Shown: piece by piece, positions 25,081 to 35,000 of the stretch
Layout of the letters: every line of letters begins with the position of its first letter
Numbering within the stretch: the stretch's first letter is position 1
Source: DASWNP01 sp036399175
GTDB lineage: Bacteria; Acidobacteriota; Blastocatellia; Pyrinomonadales; Pyrinomonadaceae
Assembly: GCA_036399175.1 (NCBI GenBank)
Contig: DASWNP010000015.1
Span: forward strand, 62,001-126,000
Direction of reading: 5' to 3'
Length of the DNA: 64,000 nt
Made by a program: the position numbers and the translations under genes
Notes under the pieces: generated by a model
Told to the model about the DNA's origin: nothing
The model's database searches: none
What the model saw: only the letters and a program-made list of their open reading frames with translations

Positions 25081-26168
25081 AAATTGGCATCATCGACATT
25101 CTGGCAGGCGATGCGTTGAATCAGATTGGTAATTGCATCGACCTGCGGCGACCAGTCTTCCGCTCTCAGGCTGACATGCTGTTGCTGAAAGTTCTGACCA
25201 TTGTCCAGATTTGGTAATCGTCTTAGTTCTTCTCTTAATCTATTAGCCGCACCAGCGGCCTCTCCCTCGCCATGCCAACCGAGATTCAGTTCTAATACTC
25301 CGTTCGTAAACAGCGTGCAGAATGACCTTCTCGAATTCAGTTGAGCGAACTTTGTGCCGAACGAACCTGTCTGATTTGAATTCCAACTAACCTGTCCGCA
25401 TTTCATAGAAAGCTGATACAGCCTTTGCATATTTTCAACAATTGAGGCGTTCAACTGTTCCTTCGCCTTCGCAAAAAATGAAGACTCATCCCACTGTTGC
25501 TTCGAGCCGTTCACCTTCGGCGTGCTGACTTCCTTTGTCACTTCTGCGCCATATAACTTTGGAATTAGAACTTCGTACTTATCGAATTTGTAAAACTCCA
25601 TCTCAACGCCATAGATGGTAAATTGGCTGTTGCGGTTGACAAAAGTAATCAAGTTCTTCAAACGGTCTTCTATCTGATCCATTAGTACCACGAAGCGAAA
25701 ATCTCCGGCGCTGAGGTTCTGTCGGATGGTTTGCAGTAGCTTCGTTACATCCTCAACTTCATTACCGAAGAAATCTTCTACCTTTTCACTCAAAGTCGTT
25801 TTGAAGCTTTTCGCAACTGATTGCTCCAACTTTGCAATGAACTCATCTGTATTCTCATGGCTTCGCCATAAGGCTGCTCCGTAATCCAGCGCCTGTGCCA
25901 GTACACGACGCTTATCTGGATTCTTAGCGAGCTTGGTTTCGATGATATAGATACTGCCATTTTGGTCTATGCCAATGGCATCTATTGGCCCGCTCTCGGT
26001 TGGAAATTCGCGCGCGAGTATCAATAGACGCAAATCCTCTTCGATTTCATCTATAGGGATAGTATGCGGATTGTTTTTGATGTATGTCTGCAAGTAGTCT
26101 TCCAAAGCAATACTGGTTGGCTCAAGCTTTCGTGCGTTTTCGCCTTCTTCGGAAACAATAATACTCAC
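25077..26168 (-). CDS. NucS/DUF91-like PD-(D/E)XK nuclease-fold protein
   Basis: A 363-residue protein. Residues about 45-100 carry the PD-(D/E)XK core: GPIDAIGID (Asp63), then IYIIETKL (Glu77, Lys79), then NPDKRRVLAQALDYGAALW, as in NucS/DUF91-type and related restriction-like nucleases. The rest (FRFVVLMDQIEDRLKNLITFVN, IYGVEMEFYKFD) matches the pattern of proteins that read DNA-damage or restriction contexts, but I cannot name the family. The gene is visibly AT-richer than lpxA and lpxD on either side, which suggests acquisition. The GTG start has AGGAGGAG about 7 nt upstream, and its stop overlaps the lpxD start, so lpxD translation may depend on it. Confidence 0.75.
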   Translation of the reverse strand: MSIIVSEEGENARKLEPTSIALEDYLQTYIKNNPHTIPIDEIEEDLRLLILAREFPTESGPIDAIGIDQNGSIYIIETKLAKNPDKRRVLAQALDYGAALWRSHENTDEFIAKLEQSVAKSFKTTLSEKVEDFFGNEVEDVTKLLQTIRQNLSAGDFRFVVLMDQIEDRLKNLITFVNRNSQFTIYGVEMEFYKFDKYEVLIPKLYGAEVTKEVSTPKVNGSKQQWDESSFFAKAKEQLNASIVENMQRLYQLSMKCGQVSWNSNQTGSFGTKFAQLNSRRSFCTLFTNGVLELNLGWHGEGEAAGAANRLREELRRLPNLDNGQNFQQQHVSLRAEDWSPQVDAITNLIQRIACQNVDDANL

Positions 26169-26208
26169 GATTTGCTCCTCCTGTGAGAACAGAGTGGGTT
26201 ATTGTCAA

Positions 26209-27018
26209 TCAAGTAACAATGATTTCGTCATCAGACTCTCGGCCACGCCTTCCGGGGCGGGAGAAGCCTCGGCGCGAGTCGCGTATGAAGTCGAGGAGAT
26301 GTCGGACGTTCGGGTCGTCGGTGCGTTCAAGCTCGCGGAGGGCTTCGGGGAGCGGGAGATTGGTTTGAAAGAGGAGACGATAGGCGCGCTTGAGTGCGCG
26401 GCGCGCGTCGGGGGAGAAGCCTGCGCGGCGCAGGCCGACGCTGTTGAGCCCGCGCAGGCGAGCGGGGTTGCCGTCGGTCGTGAAGAAGGGCAGAACGTCC
26501 TGCACGATTTTGGATTTTCCGCCGACCATCGCATAGCGACCGATGCGGACGAACTGGTGCGCGCCCACGTTCGACGACAAAAAGGCGTGGTCTTCGACCT
26601 TGATGTGACCGGCGAGGGCGACGCCGTTGGCGAAGATGTTATCGTCGCCCACCTCGCAGTTGTGCGCGATGTGAATGCCGACCATCAGAAAATTGCGCGA
26701 GCCGACGCGCGTCGCCTCACCCTCACCGCTCGCCCTGTGAATCGTCGCATACTCGCGTATCAGGTTATCGTCGCCGACGACGAGCGCGCTCCGCTCGCCC
26801 CTGAACTTCACGTCCTGCGGCTCGCCGCCCACAGTCGCGTGCTCGTAGACGCGGTTGCGCTCGCCCAGAGTCGTGTAACGCTTGACGACCGCGTGCGCGC
26901 CTATCTCGCAGCCCGCGCCTATCACGACCTCATCTTCGATAAGAGCGTACGCGCCGACGCGCACGTCCCTCCCAATCTCGGCGCGAGGGCTGATGATGGC
27001 TGTCGGATGAGCTTGCAT
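26209..27018 (-). CDS. lpxA: Acyl-ACP:UDP-N-acetylglucosamine O-acyltransferase LpxA
   Basis: A 269-residue left-handed beta-helix enzyme for the first lipid A step. Hexapeptide repeats run through residues about 1-190 (IHPTAIIS-like start HPTAIISPRAEIG, VIGAGCEIGAHAVV, FLMVGIHIAHNCEVGDDN with the catalytic His, FLSSNVGAHQFVRIGRYA, GGKSKIVQDVLPF). The C-terminal helical domain (LRGLNSVGLRRAGFSPDARRALK) is typical. It lies 40 bp upstream of the nuclease gene, giving the order lpxA, nuclease, lpxD. The usual companions lpxC and fabZ are absent here. Confidence 0.96.
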   Translation of the reverse strand: MQAHPTAIISPRAEIGRDVRVGAYALIEDEVVIGAGCEIGAHAVVKRYTTLGERNRVYEHATVGGEPQDVKFRGERSALVVGDDNLIREYATIHRASGEGEATRVGSRNFLMVGIHIAHNCEVGDDNIFANGVALAGHIKVEDHAFLSSNVGAHQFVRIGRYAMVGGKSKIVQDVLPFFTTDGNPARLRGLNSVGLRRAGFSPDARRALKRAYRLLFQTNLPLPEALRELERTDDPNVRHLLDFIRDSRRGFSRPGRRGRESDDEIIVT

Positions 27019-27184
27019 AGAGGTGTCCGCCGGGCGCGATGGTAGCTCTTCGCTTTCGCCGTCGCAAACGGCGAGCGAGAGTCGAGAGACGCCGAAAACA
27101 GTTCGACGCAGCCCGGCTGCCGCTCGCCTTCGAGGTCGCCGACCGTTTGCACGAATAGCTCGGCTTTCCGGTCGATGGAAATTT

Positions 27185-27913
27185 TTACTGCGTGGAGATA
27201 ACGAGATTTTCTGTGCCGAGGCGCGTATCTTCAGGCGTCGCCCAGCGTCCTTGCAGGGCGCGCGGGGCGATGCGGTAGGCGACGACGCCCGCGCCCTTTC
27301 CGGCCTGTCCCCAGCCGACGATGAAGAGGTTGCCCTGACGAATGCCGACGCCGTCGTAGGTCTCCTGCGTCAGACGCCATTTGACCGAGTAGACTTCGCC
27401 CTTCGGCGTGATAGAGACAGTGCCCGAATAGCGTCGCTCGCCGTTGGCGCTCAAGCCTTTGACGATTCTGTAAGTGCCGTTCAGGTTAGCGCTTCCTTCA
27501 AGCACTTCTGCGCCGACGGCTCCGCGCTCGTCGGCCGATGTCCAGATGCCGTCGAGCCGCCCGGCGGCGATGCGGTAGGCGGCCACGCCGTAGTCTTCGC
27601 CCATCCCCCAGCCGACGGCGAGCGTGTCGTCGAGCTGAAGGCCGACGCCTTTGTAGACGACCGAGCCGGGAATCATCCAGACGAGATTCCAGGAGCCGCC
27701 CTGTCGCGCGATGTTCACCTTACCCTCGTAGCTACCGCCGCCGCCCGGATTAGAGGACGAGGCGATTCTGTAAGAGCCGGACAAATCCCTTGCGACGCGG
27801 GGCGGCGTCGGCTGCTGTGCGGAGGCGACAAGGGAAGTGTCTGCCGGAGGGCAGAGCAGCGCGGCGGCGGCGGAGAGAGAGAGGAAGGAGAGAAGAAGTG
27901 CGAATCGTTTCAT
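27185..27913 (-). CDS. Small exported protein with two tandem homologous beta domains
   Basis: A 242-residue protein with signal peptide FALLLSFLSLSAAAALL and likely cleavage at ASA before Gln-Gln. Two repeats of about 95 residues follow: SGSYRIASS...YEGKVNI...GVGLQLDDTLAVGWG...VAAYRIAAGRLDGIW and NGTYRIVKG...YSGTVSI...GVGIRQGNLFIVGWG...VVAYRIAPRALQGRW. Each looks like one beta-sandwich or lipocalin-like unit. I do not recognise a named family. The ATG at 27913 has AAAGGA 7 nt upstream; an upstream ATG at 27964 is less likely. It follows the nSTAND gene on the same strand after 109 bp, so co-transcription is possible, but its function is unknown. Confidence 0.7.
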   Translation of the reverse strand: MKRFALLLSFLSLSAAAALLCPPADTSLVASAQQPTPPRVARDLSGSYRIASSSNPGGGGSYEGKVNIARQGGSWNLVWMIPGSVVYKGVGLQLDDTLAVGWGMGEDYGVAAYRIAAGRLDGIWTSADERGAVGAEVLEGSANLNGTYRIVKGLSANGERRYSGTVSITPKGEVYSVKWRLTQETYDGVGIRQGNLFIVGWGQAGKGAGVVAYRIAPRALQGRWATPEDTRLGTENLVISTQ

Positions 27914-28022
27914 GTCGTGTCCTTTCTTTTCGAGCACGCTCGATGCGAGCGACGAATCTCGCACGGGGCGCGGGGTGCTTCGGCGGATGAAAAAGCTGCT
28001 TCGAGCGAACGGATGCTCTCAC

Positions 28023-31000
28023 CTATTCGTTCAAAAATTTCGAGACGGCAAGCTGTCTCTGCTCGGCCGTGTAGGTGCGCGCGAGGCGCGCTTCGGCTTC
28101 GGCGACGAGCGCGTCGAGTGAGAGGCTTGAGGTGTCGGGATTTTGTATCGTCCAGATGCGCGCGGAAGTGTCTTCGCTGCCGGTGAGAAGGAAACGATTG
28201 TCGGGGCTGAAGGCGACCGAGAAGACGGCGTTGGTGTGGCCGCGCAGCTCCATCAGAGGCTTGCGCTCGTGGAAGGGCTTCGCGGCTTCGGAGCGCCAGT
28301 CCCAGAGACGAGTCATGCCGTCCTGAGAGGCCGTCGCCAAGAGCCTCCCGTCGTCGCTCATCGCCACGCTTCTCACGGGAGCGAGCGAGGCTTGTAGGAC
28401 GACCGGAGCGCTGCGCCCCTCTTCTGTCTGCCAGTCCCAGACGAGCGCCGTCGTATCGTCGCTGCCGGTGACGATGTATCGTCCGTCGCGGCTGAAGGCG
28501 GCGCTGTAGACGGTCTTGCGATGCTTGCCGCCGAGCTTGAGCGGATTTTTCTCACCCCTCGGCTCGCGCCACTCCCAGACACGCACGGTCGAAGTTCTGC
28601 CCGCAATCACGATATATCTGCCGTCCGCATCGGGGCTGAACGCGGCGCTGTAAACCACCGGGTATCTGCTCGCAAGCGGGCGCGGAGAAGGACTCGGAGC
28701 AGGACTCGGAGAAAGACCCGTAGAAAGAGTCGGAGAAGGACTCGGCGCGGCGTTGTGAGGGACGGACGGAGACATGGCCGGGCTGTTGCTCGTCGTGTTG
28801 GTCGTCGTATTTCTCGTCGGCGGACTTGGAGCGGGCGTTGGGGATAAGGGCGCGAGCGCGTCAGGCGTCGGCGAGGGTGTGGGCGTCGGGGCTTCGTTGG
28901 CGGAGGCGAAGATAATCTCTCTGACAGGGGCGCTCAGTCCCGTCTCCGCCTGCCACTCCCAGACGCGGACGAAACCTGCATCTCCGCCCGTCAGGATATA
29001 GCGTCCGTCGGGGCTGAAGGAGGCCGTCCAGATTTCCTGCTGCTCTTCAATCGTTCTCTCGACGCGCGCTCTGCCCGTCTGCCAATCCGCCCACACGCGC
29101 GCGCGCCCGTCCTGTCCAGCCGTCAGAACGTATCTGCCGTCGGGACTGAAGACGGCGACGAGAAGCGGCAACTTCGTCTCCTTCAGTATCGAGACGGTCT
29201 GGCCGCTCTCGGCATCGCGCACGCGCGCTTCGCTCTGGCTCTTCTCCGCATCGTTCCAGCCTGCCGTGACGACGTACTTACCGTCGGGGCTGTAGGCGAC
29301 GCTGCGAATGACGTTCGACGCCTCGCTCGGCATGAGTGTGCGCAGGTGCGACGCTGCAAGCGCGCTCTGAAGAACGCGCTCGGCCTTCGTCGTGTGATGC
29401 GTTTTGACGGCTTCGAGGGCGAGCAGCAGACTCAAATCGGGATTGGTCGCAAGCTGCGATTTGGCGTAGGCGGCCAGCTCGCCCGAGCGCGCCGCGTTTC
29501 TCGCCCTGACGATGCCGTAGCGGATGGCGACCACGAGCAGCACAACCATCAAGGCCACGACGCCCGCGAGCACATAGGAGTTGCGCTTCAGTCGCCGGGC
29601 GCGCAGGGTGGCGCGAGCCAGCTCTTTCTGCTTCTGCTCCTGCGTGTAGCGTGCGCGCCAGTCGAGAATCGCGCGCGCCAGAAGGTCGTGGAAGACCTCG
29701 AACTGAACGGGCTGGTCGGGCGCGGCGATGACTCTGAGGATACGCATGTCGGACGCGCTCAGGCGTTCGAGAATCGACTGTACCTCGGCCTCCGCCAGCC
29801 CAGTCCACTCGGCGAGCGCGGCGGGTTGCTGCGCGATTTTTGTGCCCGAAGGCGTGACGAGATATTGAAGCAGCCGCGCGGCGGTCTGTAGCTCCGAAGA
29901 ATTGAGCTTGCCGAGCGCGGTGTCGAGATGCGTGCTCGCAATCTTGTGCGTCCCTCCGAGCGCCCGGTAGGTTTGCAACCGCAGGAGGCGCGAGCCGACG
30001 TGCGTCTCTTCTTCCCAGAGGCGCGTCAAGACCATCTGCAAAAACGGCGTGGCGATGCGCGCGTCAGTTGTCTTCGCGCTGCGCGGCAGCCCGACGCGCC
30101 CCTGACCCGCCTGTTCGTTTCTGTCGCCGACGCCGCTCGCCGCCAAATCTTCGAGCAACGCCGCGACAAGCTCGTCTTCAATTGTCGCTTCCGTGTCCGA
30201 AGCACCGGCTTCGCCTGAAGAGTTCGCCGTCTCCGACGAGCGTCGCAGCTCGTTCGTCCGGCGGTTATATTCTTCGAGCGGCTTGCGGATGGCTTCTTCG
30301 GCCGAAGCGCGGTCGAGATGTTCGAGCCGGAGCATGTTGTTCAGGAGCGTCGGGATGCGACCCTGAAAACGGTCGAGCTTGCTGACGCCCTCCTCGCGCA
30401 GCGAGATGAGAAAGCTGACCTTCACGTCGCGGCGGTTGACGGCGCGGGCAAACTCGGCCTCGAAGTCGTCGCCGGGCGCGGGCGTCGGATGATAAAGGAA
30501 GTACTCTTCAAACTGGTCGAAGATAAGAAAGAGCTGAGCGCCGAGCGCCGTCTGCACCTGCGCGAAAAACTGGTCGAGCGGGGCAGCCGTGTCGGCCTCG
30601 ATGCTTCTTCCGGTCTGTTTGAAGGCGGAGAGCAGAACTTCTCGCTTGAGGTCGGAGGAAAAACTCTCCGCCTGCCAGTTACGAAAAACCACGACGACCA
30701 GAGGCGGCCTCTTCTCCAGGCGGGGCACACCCTCAGTCGAAGCAGAGCTTTCCCCTGAGCCGTCTTCGGCGACTTCAAGCTCGGGTATCTTTTTCAGTTG
30801 CGGGACGACGCCCGCCAGGAGGATGGAGCTTTTGCCGACGCCGCTCGCGCCGTAGAGAATCGTGAGTGAAGCGGCGTAGAGATTCGAGATGATGATTGAC
30901 TGGTCGCGCTTGCGCCCGAAGAAGTAGCGGCTGTCTGCTTCGGTGAAGGGCTGCAAGCCCTGATACGGAGAGGTGCGCGGGCGTGAGATTGTGTCGATGA

Positions 31001-31028
31001 TGTTGGGGGCGGCGCTCATCGTCGTCAT
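28023..31028 (-). CDS. Membrane-anchored nSTAND NTPase with WD40 propeller
   Basis: A 1001-residue protein. It opens with SPYQGLQPFTEADSRYFFGR, the usual lead-in to nSTAND1 domains. Walker A is GASGVGKSS (about residues 60-68), Walker B LFLIFDQFEEYF (about 156-167), and sensor-like SFLISLREEGVSKL lies further on. A winged-helix and helical stretch reaches about residue 475, then one membrane helix (YVLAGVVALMVVLLVVAIRYG, about 480-502). The rest is WD40 repeats (SPDGRYVLTAGQDGRARVW, SDDTTALVWDW, SEDTSARIW), broken near residues 700-775 by a Pro/Ser/Thr-rich insert. STAND proteins oligomerise on sensing a ligand and activate effectors. The start at 31028 lies 22 bp after the SIR2 gene stop; an in-frame start at 31097 would overlap it. 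Confidence 0.88.
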   Translation of the reverse strand: MTTMSAAPNIIDTISRPRTSPYQGLQPFTEADSRYFFGRKRDQSIIISNLYAASLTILYGASGVGKSSILLAGVVPQLKKIPELEVAEDGSGESSASTEGVPRLEKRPPLVVVVFRNWQAESFSSDLKREVLLSAFKQTGRSIEADTAAPLDQFFAQVQTALGAQLFLIFDQFEEYFLYHPTPAPGDDFEAEFARAVNRRDVKVSFLISLREEGVSKLDRFQGRIPTLLNNMLRLEHLDRASAEEAIRKPLEEYNRRTNELRRSSETANSSGEAGASDTEATIEDELVAALLEDLAASGVGDRNEQAGQGRVGLPRSAKTTDARIATPFLQMVLTRLWEEETHVGSRLLRLQTYRALGGTHKIASTHLDTALGKLNSSELQTAARLLQYLVTPSGTKIAQQPAALAEWTGLAEAEVQSILERLSASDMRILRVIAAPDQPVQFEVFHDLLARAILDWRARYTQEQKQKELARATLRARRLKRNSYVLAGVVALMVVLLVVAIRYGIVRARNAARSGELAAYAKSQLATNPDLSLLLALEAVKTHHTTKAERVLQSALAASHLRTLMPSEASNVIRSVAYSPDGKYVVTAGWNDAEKSQSEARVRDAESGQTVSILKETKLPLLVAVFSPDGRYVLTAGQDGRARVWADWQTGRARVERTIEEQQEIWTASFSPDGRYILTGGDAGFVRVWEWQAETGLSAPVREIIFASANEAPTPTPSPTPDALAPLSPTPAPSPPTRNTTTNTTSNSPAMSPSVPHNAAPSPSPTLSTGLSPSPAPSPSPRPLASRYPVVYSAAFSPDADGRYIVIAGRTSTVRVWEWREPRGEKNPLKLGGKHRKTVYSAAFSRDGRYIVTGSDDTTALVWDWQTEEGRSAPVVLQASLAPVRSVAMSDDGRLLATASQDGMTRLWDWRSEAAKPFHERKPLMELRGHTNAVFSVAFSPDNRFLLTGSEDTSARIWTIQNPDTSSLSLDALVAEAEARLARTYTAEQRQLAVSKFLNE

Positions 31029-31050
31029 CGCGGCAGTGCCTCGCGCTCGT

Positions 31051-31962
31051 TCAGTCTGCGTGCGCGCGTAGCTGCGCGACGAACTCGTTGATGTCAACGT
31101 CGTAGATATTCACTTCGCGCGATTTCCAGAGGTGAGTCTCCAGCTCGGAGGGGCGAAACTGGATAGCCCAGGAGCGCAAATCCTTCTTTTCGTCGGCGCG
31201 CAGATTTTTCAGGACGACGCGCAGATTCCAGTCGTTGAGGCCGTAGCCCATGAAGAGGAAATGGTGCGTGAGGAAATGCTGGACGAAGCTTGCCGGGACG
31301 GCCGTCTGCCCGGTCATGCGCGAGAGAAATTCGACGTAGTCCTCTTCGGTGATGACGTAGCTGTCCCAGCGCGGCTCGTCGGCTCTGTCAACCGTGCCGT
31401 GCATCTTGTAGATGACGGTCGTCTGTTCGAGGTCGATGTAGAGCTTGTTGGGCTCGACGATTTCGGGCTCCGCCGCGCCGTGCCGCCACCAGAGGACGGA
31501 TGCCTTCCACTCTTCCTTGTCGGTCGGATGCACGACGAGGTCGAAGGAGCGTCCGGCCTTACGGAAAGCCTGCTCGGTGAGGTCGTCGTAGTTGGTGGTG
31601 ACGATGAGCTGCGGGGCCTGGATGTCCTGCGCGAGATAATGGTGAATCGAGCAGGGCTCGAAATCACGATTGAAGATGTCCTTCAGCTCGTCAATCAAGC
31701 CTTCGCGCCCCGTCGCATCGACGTAGTAGGAAGCCACTTTGGCGAGGTCTGCCGTTGCCTTCTCGTCCTCTTCGGGAAAGCTGCTGTTTCTGGCGAGCAG
31801 GCGCGAAAGCTCCCCGCCGCTCGGAAGGAAGTTAGAATTCTTCTTATCCCACTGTGCGCCGGGCGGCTCGCGCATCCCGAAGTTCACGCCCGCGCCGAGA
31901 AACGGCACGACCTTTCCCTTCTTCAGCGCCTTGACGATTGCCGGATAAGGCGGCTCGGCCAT
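31051..31962 (-). CDS. SIR2-family (SIR2_2-like) NAD-hydrolase-like protein
   Basis: A 303-residue stand-alone SIR2 domain. VVPFLGAGVNFG (residues 18-29) is the NAD-binding glycine motif; IVTTNYDDLTEQAF (120-133) carries the conserved Asn124 and Asp126; IYKMHGTVD (184-192) has the likely catalytic His188; and FLFMGYGLNDWNLR is the final Rossmann motif. There is no zinc-binding Cys cluster, which separates it from protein deacetylases and fits the SIR2_2 group of bacterial immune NADases that convert NAD+ to nicotinamide and ADP-ribose. It sits between the lipase-CHAT gene (110 bp upstream) and the nSTAND gene (22 bp downstream), all on one strand. NADase activity is inferred from the family. 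Confidence 0.87.
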   Translation of the reverse strand: MAEPPYPAIVKALKKGKVVPFLGAGVNFGMREPPGAQWDKKNSNFLPSGGELSRLLARNSSFPEEDEKATADLAKVASYYVDATGREGLIDELKDIFNRDFEPCSIHHYLAQDIQAPQLIVTTNYDDLTEQAFRKAGRSFDLVVHPTDKEEWKASVLWWRHGAAEPEIVEPNKLYIDLEQTTVIYKMHGTVDRADEPRWDSYVITEEDYVEFLSRMTGQTAVPASFVQHFLTHHFLFMGYGLNDWNLRVVLKNLRADEKKDLRSWAIQFRPSELETHLWKSREVNIYDVDINEFVAQLRAHAD

Positions 31963-31997
31963 AACTCGCTCCCGGAGTTCAGAAATCGAAGAGCAGC

Positions 31998-32057
31998 CGT
32001 CTCAAGCTCTCGCGCCCGCCGACCCCAGACGTGAAATCTGCTTGAGAGCTTGAGACG
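31998..32057. repeat. Inverted repeat between the CHAT and SIR2 genes
   Basis: CGTCTCAAGCTCTC (31998-32011) pairs perfectly with GAGAGCTTGAGACG (32044-32057) around a 32-nt loop. It lies 15 bp after the lipase-CHAT stop and 35 bp before the SIR2 start, so it could attenuate or process the transcript inside the putative operon. The stem words resemble the CTTGAGAG core of the family B repeats. Confidence 0.8.
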
Positions 32058-32072
32058 CCTGCCCGGCTTCAA

Positions 32073-35000
32073 TCAACCTTTCCTGCTCGCGCGTTTCTTC
32101 GTCGCGCGGCGCGAGCCGGCTCTCTTCTTCGACGCTCTCGAAGTGCCGCCATCGCCTTCTCCGGCGACGGCCTCGTGGCGGCGCTGCTGCGTCGGCGTGT
32201 AGAAGAACTGGAAGAAGGGATTTCCGTAGTGCTGGTAAGCGCCCCAGGTGGTTCTGCCGTTGGGGGTGCGCGCTATCTGGATGCGCGCATCTCTCATCGC
32301 GGCGTGCATCAACTTGGCTCCGACCGGGGCTTTCGTCGAGCGTCCCTGAAGGCTGTCGTGCTCGATGCCGAGCAGCCCCGAGTAGAGCGTGAGGGCAAAC
32401 TGGCGCGCGGCCAAATCATCGACAGGCCAGGCGGTGCAGACGAAGTTAGCGACGCCGCGCGCGAAGAAGGCTTCGGCGAAACTGGGCGCTAAATCGGCGG
32501 AGCGCTCCTGCGAGCGGTCGGGCGTGATGCCGGACTCGCATGCGTTCGAGAAGACGAACTTCGGGATGCGGTCGATTCGATTCAGCTCGTTGGCCGAGAG
32601 AATCTCTTTCTTTCCGGCGTTGAAAATCCAGCCCGACAGCGTCGGGTCGCCGCCCCAACGGTAGACGCAGTGGCCTGCGAAATGAAGCACGTCGTAGGGT
32701 CGCACCAGCAGCTCGCGCAGGACGTTTGTGCGCGTCGCTTCGAGCGGCCCGAACAGGCGCACGACTTCGACGCGACGGTCTCCAAGGTCGTCCTTGTAGA
32801 CCGTATTGTAGCTCTCGAAGAGGTCGGCGACGGCGACGCCCTCTTCCTGCGCGCCGGGCAGATGCGCGTCGGGCGCGGGGTCGGCGACGACGAGCACGCG
32901 CAGCACTCGGCGCGGCGGCGGCGGCGGCTCGGGCGGCGGCGCAAACGTCGTGCGAAGCTGGCGCGTGAAGCCGCGACTCGTGCCGAGGAAGTTGCTCTCG
33001 TCGAAATCTCCGTTCTCGTGCTGGTGCTGGTCAGGTGTTCCCGCAGGCGAAAGCTCGGGCTGCGCGACCATCTCCCAATGAATGCGCGCGGTCGTCGAGT
33101 CGAGCATCATCACGAGCGGCGCGCTATTGTAGAGCTGGCGGCGCAAATCATCCGGCATCAAAAGCTCTTCGAGGAAGCGCCCGCGCTCACACTGCATGGA
33201 AGGATTCTGCTCGCCCGCCAACTCGTCGTTGGCCTGTAGGACGACCATCGGGTCGAGGGTGATTTCGCGCTCGGGGACGGAGGCCGTGTCGGTGATAGCG
33301 CCGAAGCGGTAGGTCTTGCGCTCGGCGTCGAGCCCGAGCGTGACGCGCGTGGGCGGCTGGGCATCGCGTCTCTCGGAGGGCATGCTCTCAAGATTTTTCC
33401 ACCTATCCTCCAAAGCCTTCTGAGCCCTCGTATAAGCCTCCCGCTTGATGTCTTCCAGCACCTCCTTACTCTTCCCACGGTAGATGATGTCGAGGCCGTT
33501 CTCCTTCTGGCGCACCTTCTCGTCGCGGAGGAGCTTGTCTATCTCGTGGATGCGTCGCGGGTCGTGTTCGACGAAAGTGATGCGGCGCAGACGCCGACCC
33601 TCGTCGTAGCTCGACCCCGTGAGAGCGCGCCTGATGCCGCTCATCCATGCCGAGACGGCTTCGACTATCGAGAGATTTCCCGCGCCCGTGCCGATAAGCA
33701 CCGTCGCCAGATGACGCTTCTTGAGGCGACCGAGCGCCCAGCACAACTCGCGCACGAGCACCGTCAGCTCGGGCGCGCCGAAGCGTCCGGGCTCACCCAT
33801 TCCGGCGATGGCGATGACGCGGCCTGCCGCGCTCCTGCCGAGCCGCTCGCGCGGGTCGGGCAGGATGAAGGGCTGGCCTAACTTGCCGTGAATAATCCCT
33901 CGGTCGGTGTACTGCGTCAGAATCAGGTCTGGCTTGTCTATCAGCCTCGGGTCGGCTGGCGGCTCGTCGAGCAGCGCGGCGCTGATGGCCTGGTCGAGCG
34001 CCAATTCGGCTGCCGCCGGTTGAACGCCGACGTAATGGCCGACCGAGATGGCATCGACCGGATGATTCCCGCCGTCGCCCGTATCGTCCTTTATCCTCGC
34101 GCTGCGGATGGTCTCGTAGTTGACCTCTTGAATGCCTCCGTAGATGAGGTCAATCTCGATGGCGGTGGATTCAATCGAGCCGTCGCTGCTGTAGAACTCG
34201 GTATCGCGCGCCTGCTCCCGAGCGTCACGATAGGCGAGGAAGCCGCGCGTGATAGTCTCTTCCACCTTGCGTTCTTCGGGACTGAGCTGGCCGTCGGAGG
34301 GCATCTCTTCGAGGACGTTTCGCTCCTCGGAAGTCAGGTCGGCGACGCGAGACAGGGCGCGGTTGGTATTCATCCGCCGGCGGGAGATGTCGAGCAGGTC
34401 TTCATCTTCCTTCTGTTTTCTCTTGATTTGCTCTCTCAGAGCTTCGGGGTCTTCGTCCTCCTCGCCGTCTTGCAGGCTGCGCGTCGTGGCTCTGGCCTTC
34501 GCCAAATCGGTGCTGAGCCCCTTGGTCTCACCTCGTTCGAGCAGCTCGTCGAGCGCGGTGAGGATTCTCTGGTCTGCCGAGAGATTGCCGTGATCTGTTT
34601 TGATGAAATAGGTCGGAATCAATTTCCCGTCGGCGTCGCGCAGCAGTCCGAGACTGTGCGTGACGCGCCCGTCGCCGTCCTTCGTCACTTCGTAGGCATC
34701 GACCGAATTGAGGTTGTCCCAATCCCGGATGCCGCTGAAGGTCGGCTGGTCGTAACCGGCGATGTAGATCATGCGTTCTCTATCGACCGTATCCTTGAGC
34801 AGCGTGTGATGATTCTCGGCGTTCGTGAGGTGCGTCTGCGGGACGCCGAAGCCCTTGTAAGTTCCCGAGTTGTAGAGCTTCTTCATCGAGGGCATGACGA
34901 GCGGCGAGGGAAGCATCTGGTAAGAGCCGACGAACGAATTGAAGGTGGCGAGAAGTTCCTGCACGTTGTGGCGCAGGTCGATGAGGGCGATTTTTTTGAC

